A DNA stretch of 64,000 nucleotides from NCBI RefSeq assembly GCF_020164955.1, contig NZ_JAIUHG010000012.1:62001-126000 (forward strand). The letters are read 5' to 3'. The notes under the pieces are model-generated. The model was not told the origin of the DNA, made no database searches, and saw only the letters and a program-made list of their open reading frames with translations. The position numbers were made by a program, and so were the translations under genes. Positions 26,149 through 35,244 of the stretch are shown here, piece after piece (within the stretch, counting starts at the first letter, position 1; each line of letters starts with the position of its first letter). This DNA comes from Mesorhizobium sp. CA8 (GTDB taxonomy: Bacteria > Pseudomonadota > Alphaproteobacteria > Rhizobiales > Rhizobiaceae).

Positions 26149-26775
26149 ATGGCTTCGGCAGCCCTCTTCGATCTCCTGCCCGATTTCGGGTCGCGGACCT
26201 CGGCAGCCAGCCAGGCGCCGAAGGACCGCGACGTCCAGCATATGCCCGCCGCGTCGGCGCCGCAGGCCGATATCGGCGCGCTGATCGCCGAGGCTGTGGC
26301 CGACGCGGAGACAGCGCTCGAGGCACGCCTTGCGCTTTCCCATCAGGCGGCGCTCGACGCCGAGCGCCAGGCCAATGATGAAGCGGCGAGAGCATTCCTT
26401 GAAAGCTTCGGCGGCGACGTCGGCACGGCCATCGCCACGCGCATCGAAGCCATGGAGCGGCGCGTTGCCGAGCTTGCCGGCGCGACCGTGGCCCGCATCG
26501 TCGGCGGCCTTCTCAGCGACGACCTTGAGCAACGTTCGCTGCAGGCGCTTTCGCGCGTGATTGGCGCCGCGGTTGCCGACAGCGAGGCCGTGCGTATCGG
26601 TGTCCGCGGACCGCTCTCGCTGTTCGAGCCGCTGAAAGAGGCGCTCGGATCCCGCGCCGCCAATCTCGACTTCACCGAGGCGCCGGGCTTCGACCTGACG
26701 GTCACCATTGACGAAACGGTGTTCGAGACGCGTATCGCCGAGTGGTCGGCGTCCTTGTCGGAGGTCCTGTCATGA
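26149..26775 (+). CDS. FliH-like export ATPase regulator (candidate)
   Basis: A 208-residue protein directly after fliF (3-nt gap). The layout fits FliH: a Pro/Ala-rich N-terminus (residues 1-45), a long Ala/Glu-rich helix (AEAVADAETALEARLALSHQ through about residue 125) and a small C-terminal domain with AVRIGVRGPLSLFEPLKEAL, then NLDFTEAPGFDLTVTIDETV and FETRIAEWSASLSEVL, matching the FliH/YscL pattern in which a D/G turn precedes 'vDasl..rl..l'. FliH would link FliI to FliN at the C-ring. No other FliH candidate is visible. Assignment is by pattern and position; a profile search was not possible. Its stop overlaps motB (ATGA). Confidence 0.7.
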   Translation: MASAALFDLLPDFGSRTSAASQAPKDRDVQHMPAASAPQADIGALIAEAVADAETALEARLALSHQAALDAERQANDEAARAFLESFGGDVGTAIATRIEAMERRVAELAGATVARIVGGLLSDDLEQRSLQALSRVIGAAVADSEAVRIGVRGPLSLFEPLKEALGSRAANLDFTEAPGFDLTVTIDETVFETRIAEWSASLSEVLS

Positions 26776-28190
26776 GCGCCGTCGAGCATGCCGACCCCCG
26801 GCACGAAATCATCATCGTCAAGCGCAATCATGACGGTCATGACGACGCTCACCATGGTGGTGTGTGGAAGATCGCCTTCGCCGACTTCATGACGGCGATG
26901 ATGTGCTTCTTCCTCGTCATGTGGCTGATCAACGCCGCCAACGAGCAGACCAAGGCAGCCGTCGCCAGCTATTTCAACCCGGTCGAGCTGATCGATCGCA
27001 ACTCCAGCCGCAAGGGCCTGGAAGACCTCGGCGACGGCCCGAGCAAGGTCGGGCTGACCGCGGACAACCCGCAGCAGGGCGCGACCAAGGCGGGCGATGA
27101 CGGCAAGGGCGGCGCCGGCTCCTCCGAACGCCGGCAGACGAAGGCCGGGGCGCAGGATGCCCAGCTGTCCGATGAAAAGCTGTTTGCCGATCCCTATGCG
27201 GTGCTGGCAGAGATCGCCGCCGATACAGGCGTGATGCAGAACGTCAGCGCCAAGGGCGAAGGCGGCGCCCAGGCGGCGGGTCCGGCGACTGGCGCGTCCG
27301 GCGGCGAATCCTATCGCGATCCGTTCGCACCGGATTTCTGGTCGCAGCAGGTGGCGGCGCCCGGCGCCGAGGCCACCGCCGAACGCGCCAAGATCGAAGG
27401 CAATCCGGTCAGGCCCGGCGAGAAGGTCGCCACCGTCGCGGTGCCGAAGGTGAAGGCCGTTTCGGCCGCTCCTGCGCTGACGGCTGCGCCGCTGGAGCCG
27501 CTGGCAAGCCCGGAAAAGACCAACGCCAAGAGCGGGGCAAAAGCTGCGCAAGGCGACGCCGGGAAGCTGTCGGGCGAAGCAGGCAAGACCGAGAAAGCCC
27601 AAACCGGGAAAGCTGAAGCGGACAAGCGCGAGGCTGCAGCGGCCGACAGCAAAGCCGAAACCGCGAAGGCGGAAAAAGCCGAACCCGAGCAGACCACCGA
27701 CAAAGGTGACAAGGCGCCCAGCAAAGCCGCTCTACAGGCAGCCGCGGATATCAAGAAGGAACTCGCCAAGGCATTCCTGCCGGGCGAAAAGCTGGCCGAC
27801 GGCGTCTCGGTCGAGGCGACCGACAAGGGTGTCGTCATTTCGATCACAGATCAGCTGGATTTCGGCATGTTCGAGATCGGCTCGGCCATGCCGCGCCGTG
27901 AGCTGGTGCTGGCGATGGAAAAGATCGGCCATATCATCAACCAGAAGAAAGGCACCATCACCATCAGCGGCCACACCGACGCGCGGCCGTTCCGCAGCGA
28001 CACTTACGACAACTGGCGGCTGTCCACCGCGCGCGCTCATTCAGCCTATTACATGCTGGTGCGCGGCGGCGTCGACGAAAGCCGCATCGCCGAGGTCGCG
28101 GGCTTCGCCGACCGGCAGCCCAAGATCGCCTCCGATCCGATGGCGGCCGCGAACCGGCGTATCGAAATCCTGATGACGGCCGGCGGATGA
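26772..28190 (+). CDS. motB: MotB, peptidoglycan-anchored stator subunit
   Basis: A 472-residue stator protein. One membrane segment, FADFMTAMMCFFLVMWLINA (about residues 36-55), carries the proton-binding Asp (FADFM). The C-terminal OmpA-like domain has TISGHTDARPF and NWRLSTARAHSAYYML (about residues 395-440). Between them is a very long Lys/Ala/Glu-rich linker (about residues 190-325), larger than in enteric MotB (308 residues total). The start at ATG 26772 overlaps the preceding stop; the N-terminus has a HDGHDDAHHGG cluster. Confidence 0.95.
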   Translation: MSAVEHADPRHEIIIVKRNHDGHDDAHHGGVWKIAFADFMTAMMCFFLVMWLINAANEQTKAAVASYFNPVELIDRNSSRKGLEDLGDGPSKVGLTADNPQQGATKAGDDGKGGAGSSERRQTKAGAQDAQLSDEKLFADPYAVLAEIAADTGVMQNVSAKGEGGAQAAGPATGASGGESYRDPFAPDFWSQQVAAPGAEATAERAKIEGNPVRPGEKVATVAVPKVKAVSAAPALTAAPLEPLASPEKTNAKSGAKAAQGDAGKLSGEAGKTEKAQTGKAEADKREAAAADSKAETAKAEKAEPEQTTDKGDKAPSKAALQAAADIKKELAKAFLPGEKLADGVSVEATDKGVVISITDQLDFGMFEIGSAMPRRELVLAMEKIGHIINQKKGTITISGHTDARPFRSDTYDNWRLSTARAHSAYYMLVRGGVDESRIAEVAGFADRQPKIASDPMAAANRRIEILMTAGG

Positions 28191-29653
28191 AGGGCAGGAG
28201 CGTCATCGGTGGCGCGGTAGCGCTGCTATTGCTTGCGGCAGGCTCGCCGGCGGCCTTCGCGCAGGACGCGCTGCAGCCCTATCAGCTGGTGCGTTCGCTG
28301 CAGCTGATCCAGGACCGCATTGCCGGCGGTGATCACGCCGCGTTGCCGATGCAGGCGAAGCTCCTCGAAATGATCGACGCCCGAATGCGCAACGCCGATG
28401 CCGAGGATTTCAAGGAGCCGAAGAATTTCCGCGCCTTGCTCGCGTATGGCATGAGCGGCGGCAATCCGGTGACGGTCGCGGCGGCGGCTTCGCGCGCGAC
28501 GACCGACCCGCAAAGCCTCGCCATTGCTAAGGGCGTCGTCGCCTATCTGAACGGCCGGCCGGCCGAGGCGATCGAAATGCTGAGGCCGATCGATCCGATG
28601 GGCGTGCCCGCCGACCTCGGCGCCTTCCTGGCGTTGGTCAAGGGTTCGCTGCTTGCGACCGACGACCCGGCGGCAGCGCTGACGCTGCTCGACGAGGCGC
28701 GCCTGCTCAGCCCCGGCACGCTGGTCGAGGAGGCTGCGCTCCGCCGCTCCGTCGGCATCGCGGCCGCGCAAGGCGACGCCGCCCGCTTCGCGCTGGCCTC
28801 GACCCAATATGTCGCGTCCTATCTCTATTCGCCCTACGCCAGCCAGTTCGCCGACGCCTTCGTTTCCGGCGTCATCACGCTGCACATGGCGATCAGTCAG
28901 GACAAGATCGCCGACATCACCTCGATGATGGATCCCGAGCGCGAGAAGGTGATCTACCTGCGCATCGCGCGCCGCGCCGCGATAGACGGCATGACGGAGC
29001 TCTCGGCTTTCGCCTCTGCCAAGGCGGAGCTGGGCCGCAACGGCAATGGCAACCAGGACGACTCGCGCACCCAGCTCTATTCGAGCCTCTCCACCATGAC
29101 GTCGGCCAATGTCGACGAAGTGCGTGCCAAGCTCGGCAAAATTGATCGTGGCAAGCTTTCGCAAAGCGACCGCGACCTGCTCGACGCCGCACAGGCGGTC
29201 GCGGGCGAAGTGATTGCGCCGGTGAAAGCGGCCCCGAAAGCCGACGCTGCACCGGCAACCGTCGCAAAAGGCCAGGATGCGAAATCCGCGACGGAAGCCT
29301 CGGCCGATCCGGCCAATGCGAACTTGCCTGCGGTGGAAGGAGCGATGCCCGACCAGCCAGCGGTCGCGGCACGCGATCCGGCGGTCGCGGCACGCGATCC
29401 GGCGGTTGCAGTGACCGATCCGGTGGTCGCGCCGGGTGATCAAGCGAAAGACGCGCAGCCCTCCGTCCCGCGGCCGGCGCAAACATCGGCTGAAACGCCG
29501 CCGGCCGCTCCAGCGCCGATCGACGCCGCGCCGGTGGTGCAGGCATCCGCGCCGGCGGCGCCCGAAGCGCAAGACCCGATCGATACGGCGGTGACCAGCA
29601 CGCGCCGTCAGCTCGACCAGATCGACCAACTCCTCGGAGCAGCCCCCAAATGA
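28187..29653 (+). CDS. motC: MotC, periplasmic motility protein
   Basis: A 488-residue periplasmic protein which, in Sinorhizobium, binds the MotB periplasmic domain and is needed for torque. A signal peptide ends about residue 26 (AFA-QD). The main helical domain covers about 27-345. The C-terminal 130 residues are Ala/Pro-rich and include three 7-residue repeats (about 392-412) from a 21-bp DNA tandem repeat. It overlaps motB and fliK by 4 nt each, so stator and hook-length genes are translationally coupled. Confidence 0.92.
   Translation: MKGRSVIGGAVALLLLAAGSPAAFAQDALQPYQLVRSLQLIQDRIAGGDHAALPMQAKLLEMIDARMRNADAEDFKEPKNFRALLAYGMSGGNPVTVAAAASRATTDPQSLAIAKGVVAYLNGRPAEAIEMLRPIDPMGVPADLGAFLALVKGSLLATDDPAAALTLLDEARLLSPGTLVEEAALRRSVGIAAAQGDAARFALASTQYVASYLYSPYASQFADAFVSGVITLHMAISQDKIADITSMMDPEREKVIYLRIARRAAIDGMTELSAFASAKAELGRNGNGNQDDSRTQLYSSLSTMTSANVDEVRAKLGKIDRGKLSQSDRDLLDAAQAVAGEVIAPVKAAPKADAAPATVAKGQDAKSATEASADPANANLPAVEGAMPDQPAVAARDPAVAARDPAVAVTDPVVAPGDQAKDAQPSVPRPAQTSAETPPAAPAPIDAAPVVQASAPAAPEAQDPIDTAVTSTRRQLDQIDQLLGAAPK
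29360..29422 (+). repeat. 21-bp tandem repeat within motC
   Basis: Two perfect 21-bp units (29360-29380 and 29381-29401) and a third degenerate unit (29402-29422) encode three Ala-Val-rich heptads in the low-complexity C-terminal part of MotC. Copy number may vary between strains without breaking the reading frame. Confidence 0.85.
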
Positions 29654-31005
29654 CCAGCGTCAACCAGACCTTGCCGGGCTTTGCTTCGACCCAGCCCCGC
29701 CAGCAAGCCGCCGGCGGCAAGGACAACGATCAGAATTTCGGCGAGATGGTGCAAGGGACGGAGAAGCCCGATCGGCCACAGGACAAACCGGCGACCGGGC
29801 TCGTATTGCCGGACCCACATCCCGCAAAGCGTTCATCGGCCGACAACGGCAATCAGGAGCCCGATCACGACGCGCGGGCTAAAACCGGCTCGCAGAAAGC
29901 AACCGCGGGAAAGTCTGCCAAGACCACCGCCCAGACACATCAAGCGAAGCCGACGACGGACAAAGATTCCACGGCGCAAGCCGATGATTCCGCGCCGCTG
30001 CGAGACCGCCTGCCGTTGCTGATGGCGCTGAGCGACATGAAGCATTTCGCGCAGTCGTCGAGCGCGGGCGGCAACGGTTCCACCGACGGTGACGATGACG
30101 CCGGCAAGCGCGGATCGCTCGAATTGCCGCTGCGCCCGGGCAAGCGCGCAGCGATCGACGGTTCCGCCGAGCCGCAGTCGCGATCCGTCCGTTCGACGGC
30201 GGCTGAAGATCACGGGCCTGACTTCGGGCAGAAGCCGGTGAAGGCCGACGTGGCTCTCGACATGCCGGGCCGCATTGGTAGCAAAATCGTGCCGGCTCAA
30301 GGGAACGAACCGCAGGCCGACAGCGCGGTATCGCCGCAAGGCTGGCGGCCGGCTTCCGCTTCCAAGGCTTCACAATCGGCCACGCAGCAGACACCGGGCA
30401 AGCCGTCTTCTTTCGCCGCACGCATGGAAGTTGTCAGCCAGCAGAGCTTCCCGGCGCCGGCGCAAAACCCGATCGGCCAGACGGCATCGGCGCTGGTTGA
30501 AGCGCTTGCGTCCGACAGGGGCGTTCAGCAAGCCTTCACAAGCGCCTCGGCAGGCTTGCAGACGACCCATTCTGTTGCCGTTCCGACACATGTGCTGAAG
30601 ATCGAGCTCCATCCTTCGGAGCTCGGATCCGTCACCGCCAGCCTGCGGCTCTCAGGCGAGCAACTTTCGATTGAGATGAAGCCCGAGACACACGAGGCAT
30701 ACCGCCGTCTCACCGCCGACAGCGACGCCATCGTCAAGTCCATGCGCAGCCTCGGCTTCGACATCGACAAGGTTACGATCCTGCAACCTTCGATAGCAGC
30801 ACATGCGGCCGGCCGCGCCGACGCAAGCGGTGGCATGCCGATGTCGGCAGGCCGCGACCAGCCTTCGTTCCAGCCCGAGAACTCGGGCGGCAACGGCGCG
30901 GGCGGCGACCGGCAACCGGGAAGGAACGACGGCAGTGGCGCACAGGAATTCGCTCGTCCCGCTTCGCCTCTTCGCGAGCGTGCTGACGACGATATATATA
31001 TCTAG
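29650..31005 (+). CDS. fliK: FliK, hook-length control protein (MotD)
   Basis: A 451-residue secreted molecular ruler, named MotD in older Sinorhizobium papers. Residues 1-290 are low-complexity, rich in Lys, Asp, Ser, Gln and Ala as in other FliK rulers. The Flg_hook domain is at about 310-380: LKIELHPSELGSVTASLRLS, GEQLSIEMKPETHEAYRRLT and MRSLGFDIDKVTI, which would contact FlhB to switch specificity. The start overlaps the motC stop (ATGA). Its last 71 nt overlap the next gene. Confidence 0.93.
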   Translation: MTSVNQTLPGFASTQPRQQAAGGKDNDQNFGEMVQGTEKPDRPQDKPATGLVLPDPHPAKRSSADNGNQEPDHDARAKTGSQKATAGKSAKTTAQTHQAKPTTDKDSTAQADDSAPLRDRLPLLMALSDMKHFAQSSSAGGNGSTDGDDDAGKRGSLELPLRPGKRAAIDGSAEPQSRSVRSTAAEDHGPDFGQKPVKADVALDMPGRIGSKIVPAQGNEPQADSAVSPQGWRPASASKASQSATQQTPGKPSSFAARMEVVSQQSFPAPAQNPIGQTASALVEALASDRGVQQAFTSASAGLQTTHSVAVPTHVLKIELHPSELGSVTASLRLSGEQLSIEMKPETHEAYRRLTADSDAIVKSMRSLGFDIDKVTILQPSIAAHAAGRADASGGMPMSAGRDQPSFQPENSGGNGAGGDRQPGRNDGSGAQEFARPASPLRERADDDIYI

Positions 31006-31525
31006 TTTCGCCGTCGGCACGGCCGCCGCCACCGCCAACCCTTGCGAGCCGGAGATCCTGCGCGCCGCCGACCGCTACGGCGTGCCGGCCGGCATCCTCT
31101 ATGCGGTCGGCTTGACGGAGACCGGAAAGAAAGGCAGCCTTCAGCCTAACGCTTTGAATATAGAAGGAAAAGCCGTCTTTCCTCACAGCCGCACCGAAGC
31201 GCTCGCCACATTCGAAAATGCGCGTCGCGAGGGCAAGACGCTGATCGACCTCGGCTGCATGCAGATCAACCATCGCTATCACGGCGCGCAGTTCCGCAGC
31301 GTCGAGGACATGCTCGACCCGCATCAGAATGTCGACTACGCGGCGCGCTTCCTGGTGAGGCTGCATGCCCGGCATATGACCTGGTCGATGGCCGTCGCCC
31401 GCTATCATGCCGGCCCCGACAACGACCCGGCGCAGAAGGTCTATGTCTGCCGTGTCATCGCCAACATGGTCGCCACCGGCTTCGGCAAATGGACGCCGAA
31501 TGCCAGCGCTTTCTGCAATCAATAG
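30935..31525 (+). CDS. Lytic transglycosylase, probably flagellum-specific
   Basis: A 196-residue periplasmic SLT-family murein lyase. The start is GTG at 30935, inside the fliK 3' end, with AAGGAA about 9 nt upstream; this gives a signal peptide ending near TAAATA-NP. The SLT fold shows in AADRYGVPAGILYAVGLTET (catalytic Glu in TETG), DLGCMQINHRYHGAQF and MAVARYHAGPD. Being coupled to fliK and lying in the flagellar operon, it most likely opens peptidoglycan for the rod, the job done by the C-terminal half of FlgJ in enterics. The FlgJ-like protein at 51640 lacks that half, which supports this view. Confidence 0.85.
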   Translation: MAHRNSLVPLRLFASVLTTIYISSFAVGTAAATANPCEPEILRAADRYGVPAGILYAVGLTETGKKGSLQPNALNIEGKAVFPHSRTEALATFENARREGKTLIDLGCMQINHRYHGAQFRSVEDMLDPHQNVDYAARFLVRLHARHMTWSMAVARYHAGPDNDPAQKVYVCRVIANMVATGFGKWTPNASAFCNQ

Positions 31526-31745
31526 TTGCTAAACTTCGGACGCCGGTCGACCGTCGCCGGCATACTCGCCGGCGCCAATATCGTCAGCCGGCAGTTCGGC
31601 GCGAACACCTGCAGAACCGCCTTTATTACGGTCCCCCAAAAACTCCCAAGAAAATAGTTACAAGAAATGATGGTTTTTCAGGATTCGCCGAGCCGGGTAC
31701 CCCTTTCCGCACGGGGCAAGTGATTTTGATTCGGAGGGCGGGCCG

Positions 31746-32414
31746 ATGATCGTGATCGTTGACGAGCGGGAGCTCGTGACAGAGGGCTACTCTTCACTTT
31801 TCGATCGCGAGGGAGTGGCCACAGCCGGCTTCGCGCCAGGCGAATTCGGCGAATGGGTGAGTTCCGCCGCCGACACCGATCTCAGATCCGTCAGGGCCTT
31901 TCTCATCGGCGACTGCCGCGAGGGCGCGATATCGCCGCGTCAGATCCGCGACCGCACCGGCGCGCCGGTGATCGCGCTCAGCGAGCATCACTCGCTCGAA
32001 CATACGCTGCGGCTGTTCGAAAGCGGCGTCGACGATGTCGTTCGCAAGCCCGTCCATATCCGCGAGATTCTTGCCCGCATCACCGCCATCCGCCGCCGCG
32101 GCTCCGAAGAGGCCGCCTACACCGAAGTCGGGTCGATGCGCATCTTCATGGACGGCCGCGATCCGGAGATCGACGGCGAGCCGCTGCCGCTGCCGCGGCG
32201 CGAGCGGCGCATCCTGGAATATCTGGCCAGCAACCGCGGCCGGCGCGTGACCAAGACGCAGGTCTTCAACGCCATCTACGGCATCTTCGACGAAGAGGTC
32301 GAGGAGAACGTGGTGGAGAGCCACATCTCGAAGCTGCGCAAGAAACTGCGCGAGAAGCTCGGTCACGATCCCATCGATTCCAAGAGGTTCCTCGGCTACC
32401 GGCTGGTGTTTTGA
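31746..32414 (+). CDS. ftcR: FtcR/Rem, OmpR-type flagellar activator
   Basis: A 222-residue response-regulator-like protein equivalent to Rem of Sinorhizobium and FtcR of Brucella. The N-terminal receiver has D6/E7, a candidate phospho-acceptor D56 in AFLIGD, and the K101-P102 pair. The C-terminal winged helix (about 125-222) has [40 protein letters not shown] and FLGYRLVF. No sensor kinase is encoded nearby. In Sinorhizobium, Rem is activated by VisNR and switches on the remaining motility genes. The 11-bp direct repeats before nine flagellar units are the expected kind of target. The 220 bp upstream show no copy of that element. Confidence 0.92.
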   Translation: MIVIVDERELVTEGYSSLFDREGVATAGFAPGEFGEWVSSAADTDLRSVRAFLIGDCREGAISPRQIRDRTGAPVIALSEHHSLEHTLRLFESGVDDVVRKPVHIREILARITAIRRRGSEEAAYTEVGSMRIFMDGRDPEIDGEPLPLPRRERRILEYLASNRGRRVTKTQVFNAIYGIFDEEVEENVVESHISKLRKKLREKLGHDPIDSKRFLGYRLVF

Positions 32415-32432
32415 TGGCCGCAAGGCACGTCT

Positions 32433-32467
32433 CGCGCCAGCCTCGCGCAAGACACGAGGCCTAATTT
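32433..32467 (+). promoter_or_regulatory. Flagellar promoter with tandem activator half-sites (flgE operon)
   Basis: CGCGCCAG (32433-32440), CCT, CGCGCAAG (32444-32451), ten bases, TAATTT (32462-32467). The half-sites differ by one base and are 11 bp apart. The flgE ATG is 37 nt after the -10 box. Confidence 0.85.
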
Positions 32468-32503
32468 CATGGCCTGCTACCAAGGCACTGCGGAGATCCA
32501 TCG

Positions 32504-33760
32504 ATGAGCCTCTACGGAATGATGCGGACCGGCGTTTCCGGTATGAACGCGCAGGCCAACCGCCTCTCCGCGGTGGCCGACAACATCGCCAACTCCGACA
32601 CCACCGGCTACAAGCGCTCTTCGGCAGAGTTCTCGACACTGATTATGCCCGGCACCGGGGGCGCTTATAATTCCGGTGGCGTGACGACGACGATCCGCTC
32701 GGCCGTCAGCACGCAAGGCGTCATGACCTACACCACCTCGGTGTCCGACCTTGCCGTCAACGGCGACGGCTTCTTCGTCGTCCAGGATGCCGGCGGCACG
32801 CCCTATCTCACCCGCGCCGGCTCCTTCGTTCCGGACGCGCAGGGCCGGTTGGTCAATGCCGCCGGTTACCAACTCATGGCCTACAGCTACGCCAATGGCG
32901 ACCCGGCCGCGACCGCCAACGGCTTCGAAGGCCTCGTGCCGGTGCAGATCTCCGATCAGCAGATGACGGCGACGCCGAGCACCGAGGGCCTCTTCTCCGG
33001 CAACCTGCCGGCGGGCGCCACCCCGGTCGCGGCCGGCAGCCTGCCCTCCACCAACAGCGCTTCGGCGCAATATACGTCGAAGACCTCGCTGGTTGCCTAT
33101 GACAACCTGGGCAACAAGAAGCTGCTCGACGTCTATTTTACCAACACCGGCGCCGGCACCTGGGAAGTCTCGGTCTTCGATCAGTCGAAGGCGACCGCAG
33201 GCACCTCTTTCCCCTATACCGGCGGTGCGCTGGGATCGGCCGACCTCACCTTCGACACCACGACGGGCAAGCTTGCCGGCACGCCGGACAGCGTCTCGTT
33301 CACGGTGCCGGGCGGCTCGACGCTGGACCTCGATCTCTCCCAGCTGACGCAGCTCGGCACCGGCTTCACGGTCGCCGACGCCAAGCTCAACGGCAACGCC
33401 CCGAGCTCCATCCAGAAGGTCCAGATTGGCCAGGACGGCGTCATTTACGCGCAGTTCGCGGACGGCTCGACCAAGGCGCTTTACAAGATCCCGCTGGCGG
33501 ACGTTCAGAGCCCCGACAACCTCACCGCAATGCCCGGCAACGTCTATGTGCAGAGCACCGATTCCGGCGCCGTCCACATCGGCTTTGCCAATGAAGGCAA
33601 GCTCGGCTCAATCGTCTCCGGCGCCCTTGAAAACTCCAATGTCGATATCGCCGAGGAACTGACCAACATGATTGCGGCGCAGCGCAGCTACACCGCCAAC
33701 TCCAAGGTCTTCCAGACCGGTTCGGACCTGATGGACGTCCTCGTCAATCTGAAGAGATAA
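32504..33760 (+). CDS. flgE: FlgE, hook protein
   Basis: A 418-residue hook subunit. N-terminal rod-type motif MSLYGMMRTGVSGMNAQANR with NIANSDTTGYKRSSAEFSTL; central FlgE D2 region with VAYDNLGNKKLLDVYF; C-terminal ALENSNVDIAEELTNMIAAQ and RSYTANSKVFQTGSDLMDVL. Length is typical. It starts the flgE-flgK-flgL-flaF-flbT-flgD-fliQ operon. Confidence 0.97.
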   Translation: MSLYGMMRTGVSGMNAQANRLSAVADNIANSDTTGYKRSSAEFSTLIMPGTGGAYNSGGVTTTIRSAVSTQGVMTYTTSVSDLAVNGDGFFVVQDAGGTPYLTRAGSFVPDAQGRLVNAAGYQLMAYSYANGDPAATANGFEGLVPVQISDQQMTATPSTEGLFSGNLPAGATPVAAGSLPSTNSASAQYTSKTSLVAYDNLGNKKLLDVYFTNTGAGTWEVSVFDQSKATAGTSFPYTGGALGSADLTFDTTTGKLAGTPDSVSFTVPGGSTLDLDLSQLTQLGTGFTVADAKLNGNAPSSIQKVQIGQDGVIYAQFADGSTKALYKIPLADVQSPDNLTAMPGNVYVQSTDSGAVHIGFANEGKLGSIVSGALENSNVDIAEELTNMIAAQRSYTANSKVFQTGSDLMDVLVNLKR

Positions 33761-33789
33761 ACGACGGGCGCCGCCCGTGAAAGATCCGC

Positions 33790-35241
33790 ATGTCACTTTC
33801 CTCCGCACTAAGCATTGCCCAGTCGGCGCTCCTGGCCACGTCCAAGCAGACCAGCGTTGTATCGCGCAATGTGGCCGATGCGTCGAACCCGGACTATACC
33901 CGCCGCATCGCCGTGGTGACCAGCACGGCGCCCGGCGCCAGGGTGGTGGAAATCCAGCGCCTCGCCAATGATCTCCTGTTCCGGCAGAACCTCTCGGCGC
34001 TATCGGCATGGAGCGGCCAGAGCGCGCTTTACAACGGCATGGATCAGCTCGATCTGTCGGTCAACGGGGTCGACAACGCGTCGTCCCCCTCCACCGCGAT
34101 CGCCAACCTGCAGAAAGCCCTGCAACTCTACGCCACCACGCCGTCGAACCAGAACCTCGGCACCAGCGTCGTCGACGCCGCAAAGCAAGTGGTGAATTCG
34201 CTGAACAGCGGCACGCAGGCGATCCAGGATTTCCGCACCCAGGCGGACAGCCAGATCGCCACCGCCGTCAATGACCTCAACTCGCTGCTCAGCCAGTTCC
34301 AGGACGCCAACAAGGCGGTCATTTCGGGCACCCGTTCCGGCACCGACGTCTCCGACGCGCTCGACCAGCGCGACGCGCTTCTGAAGAAGATATCGGAATA
34401 TGTCCCGGTCTCGACCTTCACGCGCGGCGACAACGACATGGTCATCACCACCAAGGACGGCGCCACGCTGTTCGAGACCGTGCCGCGCTCGGTGACCTTC
34501 ACGCCGTCGTCCGGCTATTCGGCCGGCACACCCGGCAACACCGTCTATATCGACAATGTGCCGGTCTCGGCCGGCGCTGCCGACAACACCACTGCCGACG
34601 GCAAGCTTGCGGGCCTTCTGAAGCTGCGCGACGGCGTAGCCTCGACCATGCAAAGCCAGCTCGACGAAATCGCGCGCGGCCTTGTCACGGCATTTGCCGA
34701 AACCGCGCCATCGCAGCCTAATGCGGCCGGCCTGTTCACCTGGCCCGGCGCTCCGGCGATTCCGGCCGCCGGCACCCTGGTCGGCGGTCTCGCCGGATCG
34801 ATCAGCGTCAATGCCGCCTTCGATCCGAGCGCCGGCGGCAATCCCGCGCTGTTGCGCGACGGGGGCGCCAATGGTGCGGCCTATGTCGTCAACACGGGCG
34901 GCGCATCCTATGCGGACCTTCTGATCGGCTACGGCAACAAACTCGATCAGCCGATGGCCTTTGACAGCTCCGCCGGCATCGCCGCCAGCTCCGGCGTCTC
35001 CGACTATGCGGCCAATGCCATCGGCTGGTTCGAAGGCGTGCGCCAGCAGGCCTCGACCAATGCGGACAGCAAGCAGGCGCTGGCCGCACGCACGGCCGAG
35101 GCGCTGTCCAACGATACCGGGGTCAATGTCGACCAGGAGATGTCTCTGCTGCTCGACCTCGAGCACACCTATCAGGCCTCGGCGCATATGATGAAGACCG
35201 TGAGCGACATGCTGGACGCCCTGATGAGCGCGGTGGGATAA
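33790..35241 (+). CDS. flgK: FlgK, hook-filament junction protein 1
   Basis: A 483-residue hook-associated protein. The N-terminus MSLSSALSIAQSALLATSKQ and VVSRNVADASNPDYTRRIAV is the usual FlgK start; C-terminus has NDTGVNVDQEMSLLLDLEHT with YQASAHMMKTVSDMLDALMS. Length is at the shorter end of the family. It lies 29 nt after flgE and 3 nt before flgL. Confidence 0.96.
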   Translation: MSLSSALSIAQSALLATSKQTSVVSRNVADASNPDYTRRIAVVTSTAPGARVVEIQRLANDLLFRQNLSALSAWSGQSALYNGMDQLDLSVNGVDNASSPSTAIANLQKALQLYATTPSNQNLGTSVVDAAKQVVNSLNSGTQAIQDFRTQADSQIATAVNDLNSLLSQFQDANKAVISGTRSGTDVSDALDQRDALLKKISEYVPVSTFTRGDNDMVITTKDGATLFETVPRSVTFTPSSGYSAGTPGNTVYIDNVPVSAGAADNTTADGKLAGLLKLRDGVASTMQSQLDEIARGLVTAFAETAPSQPNAAGLFTWPGAPAIPAAGTLVGGLAGSISVNAAFDPSAGGNPALLRDGGANGAAYVVNTGGASYADLLIGYGNKLDQPMAFDSSAGIAASSGVSDYAANAIGWFEGVRQQASTNADSKQALAARTAEALSNDTGVNVDQEMSLLLDLEHTYQASAHMMKTVSDMLDALMSAVG

Positions 35242-35244
35242 TTC

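Noticed and set aside
31526..31745. Possible activator box before ftcR/rem itself
   Set aside because: GGGGCAAG and GTTACAAG occur in the gap, but neither has a -10 box at 10 nt nor a half-site 11 bp upstream, so I did not count autoregulation.
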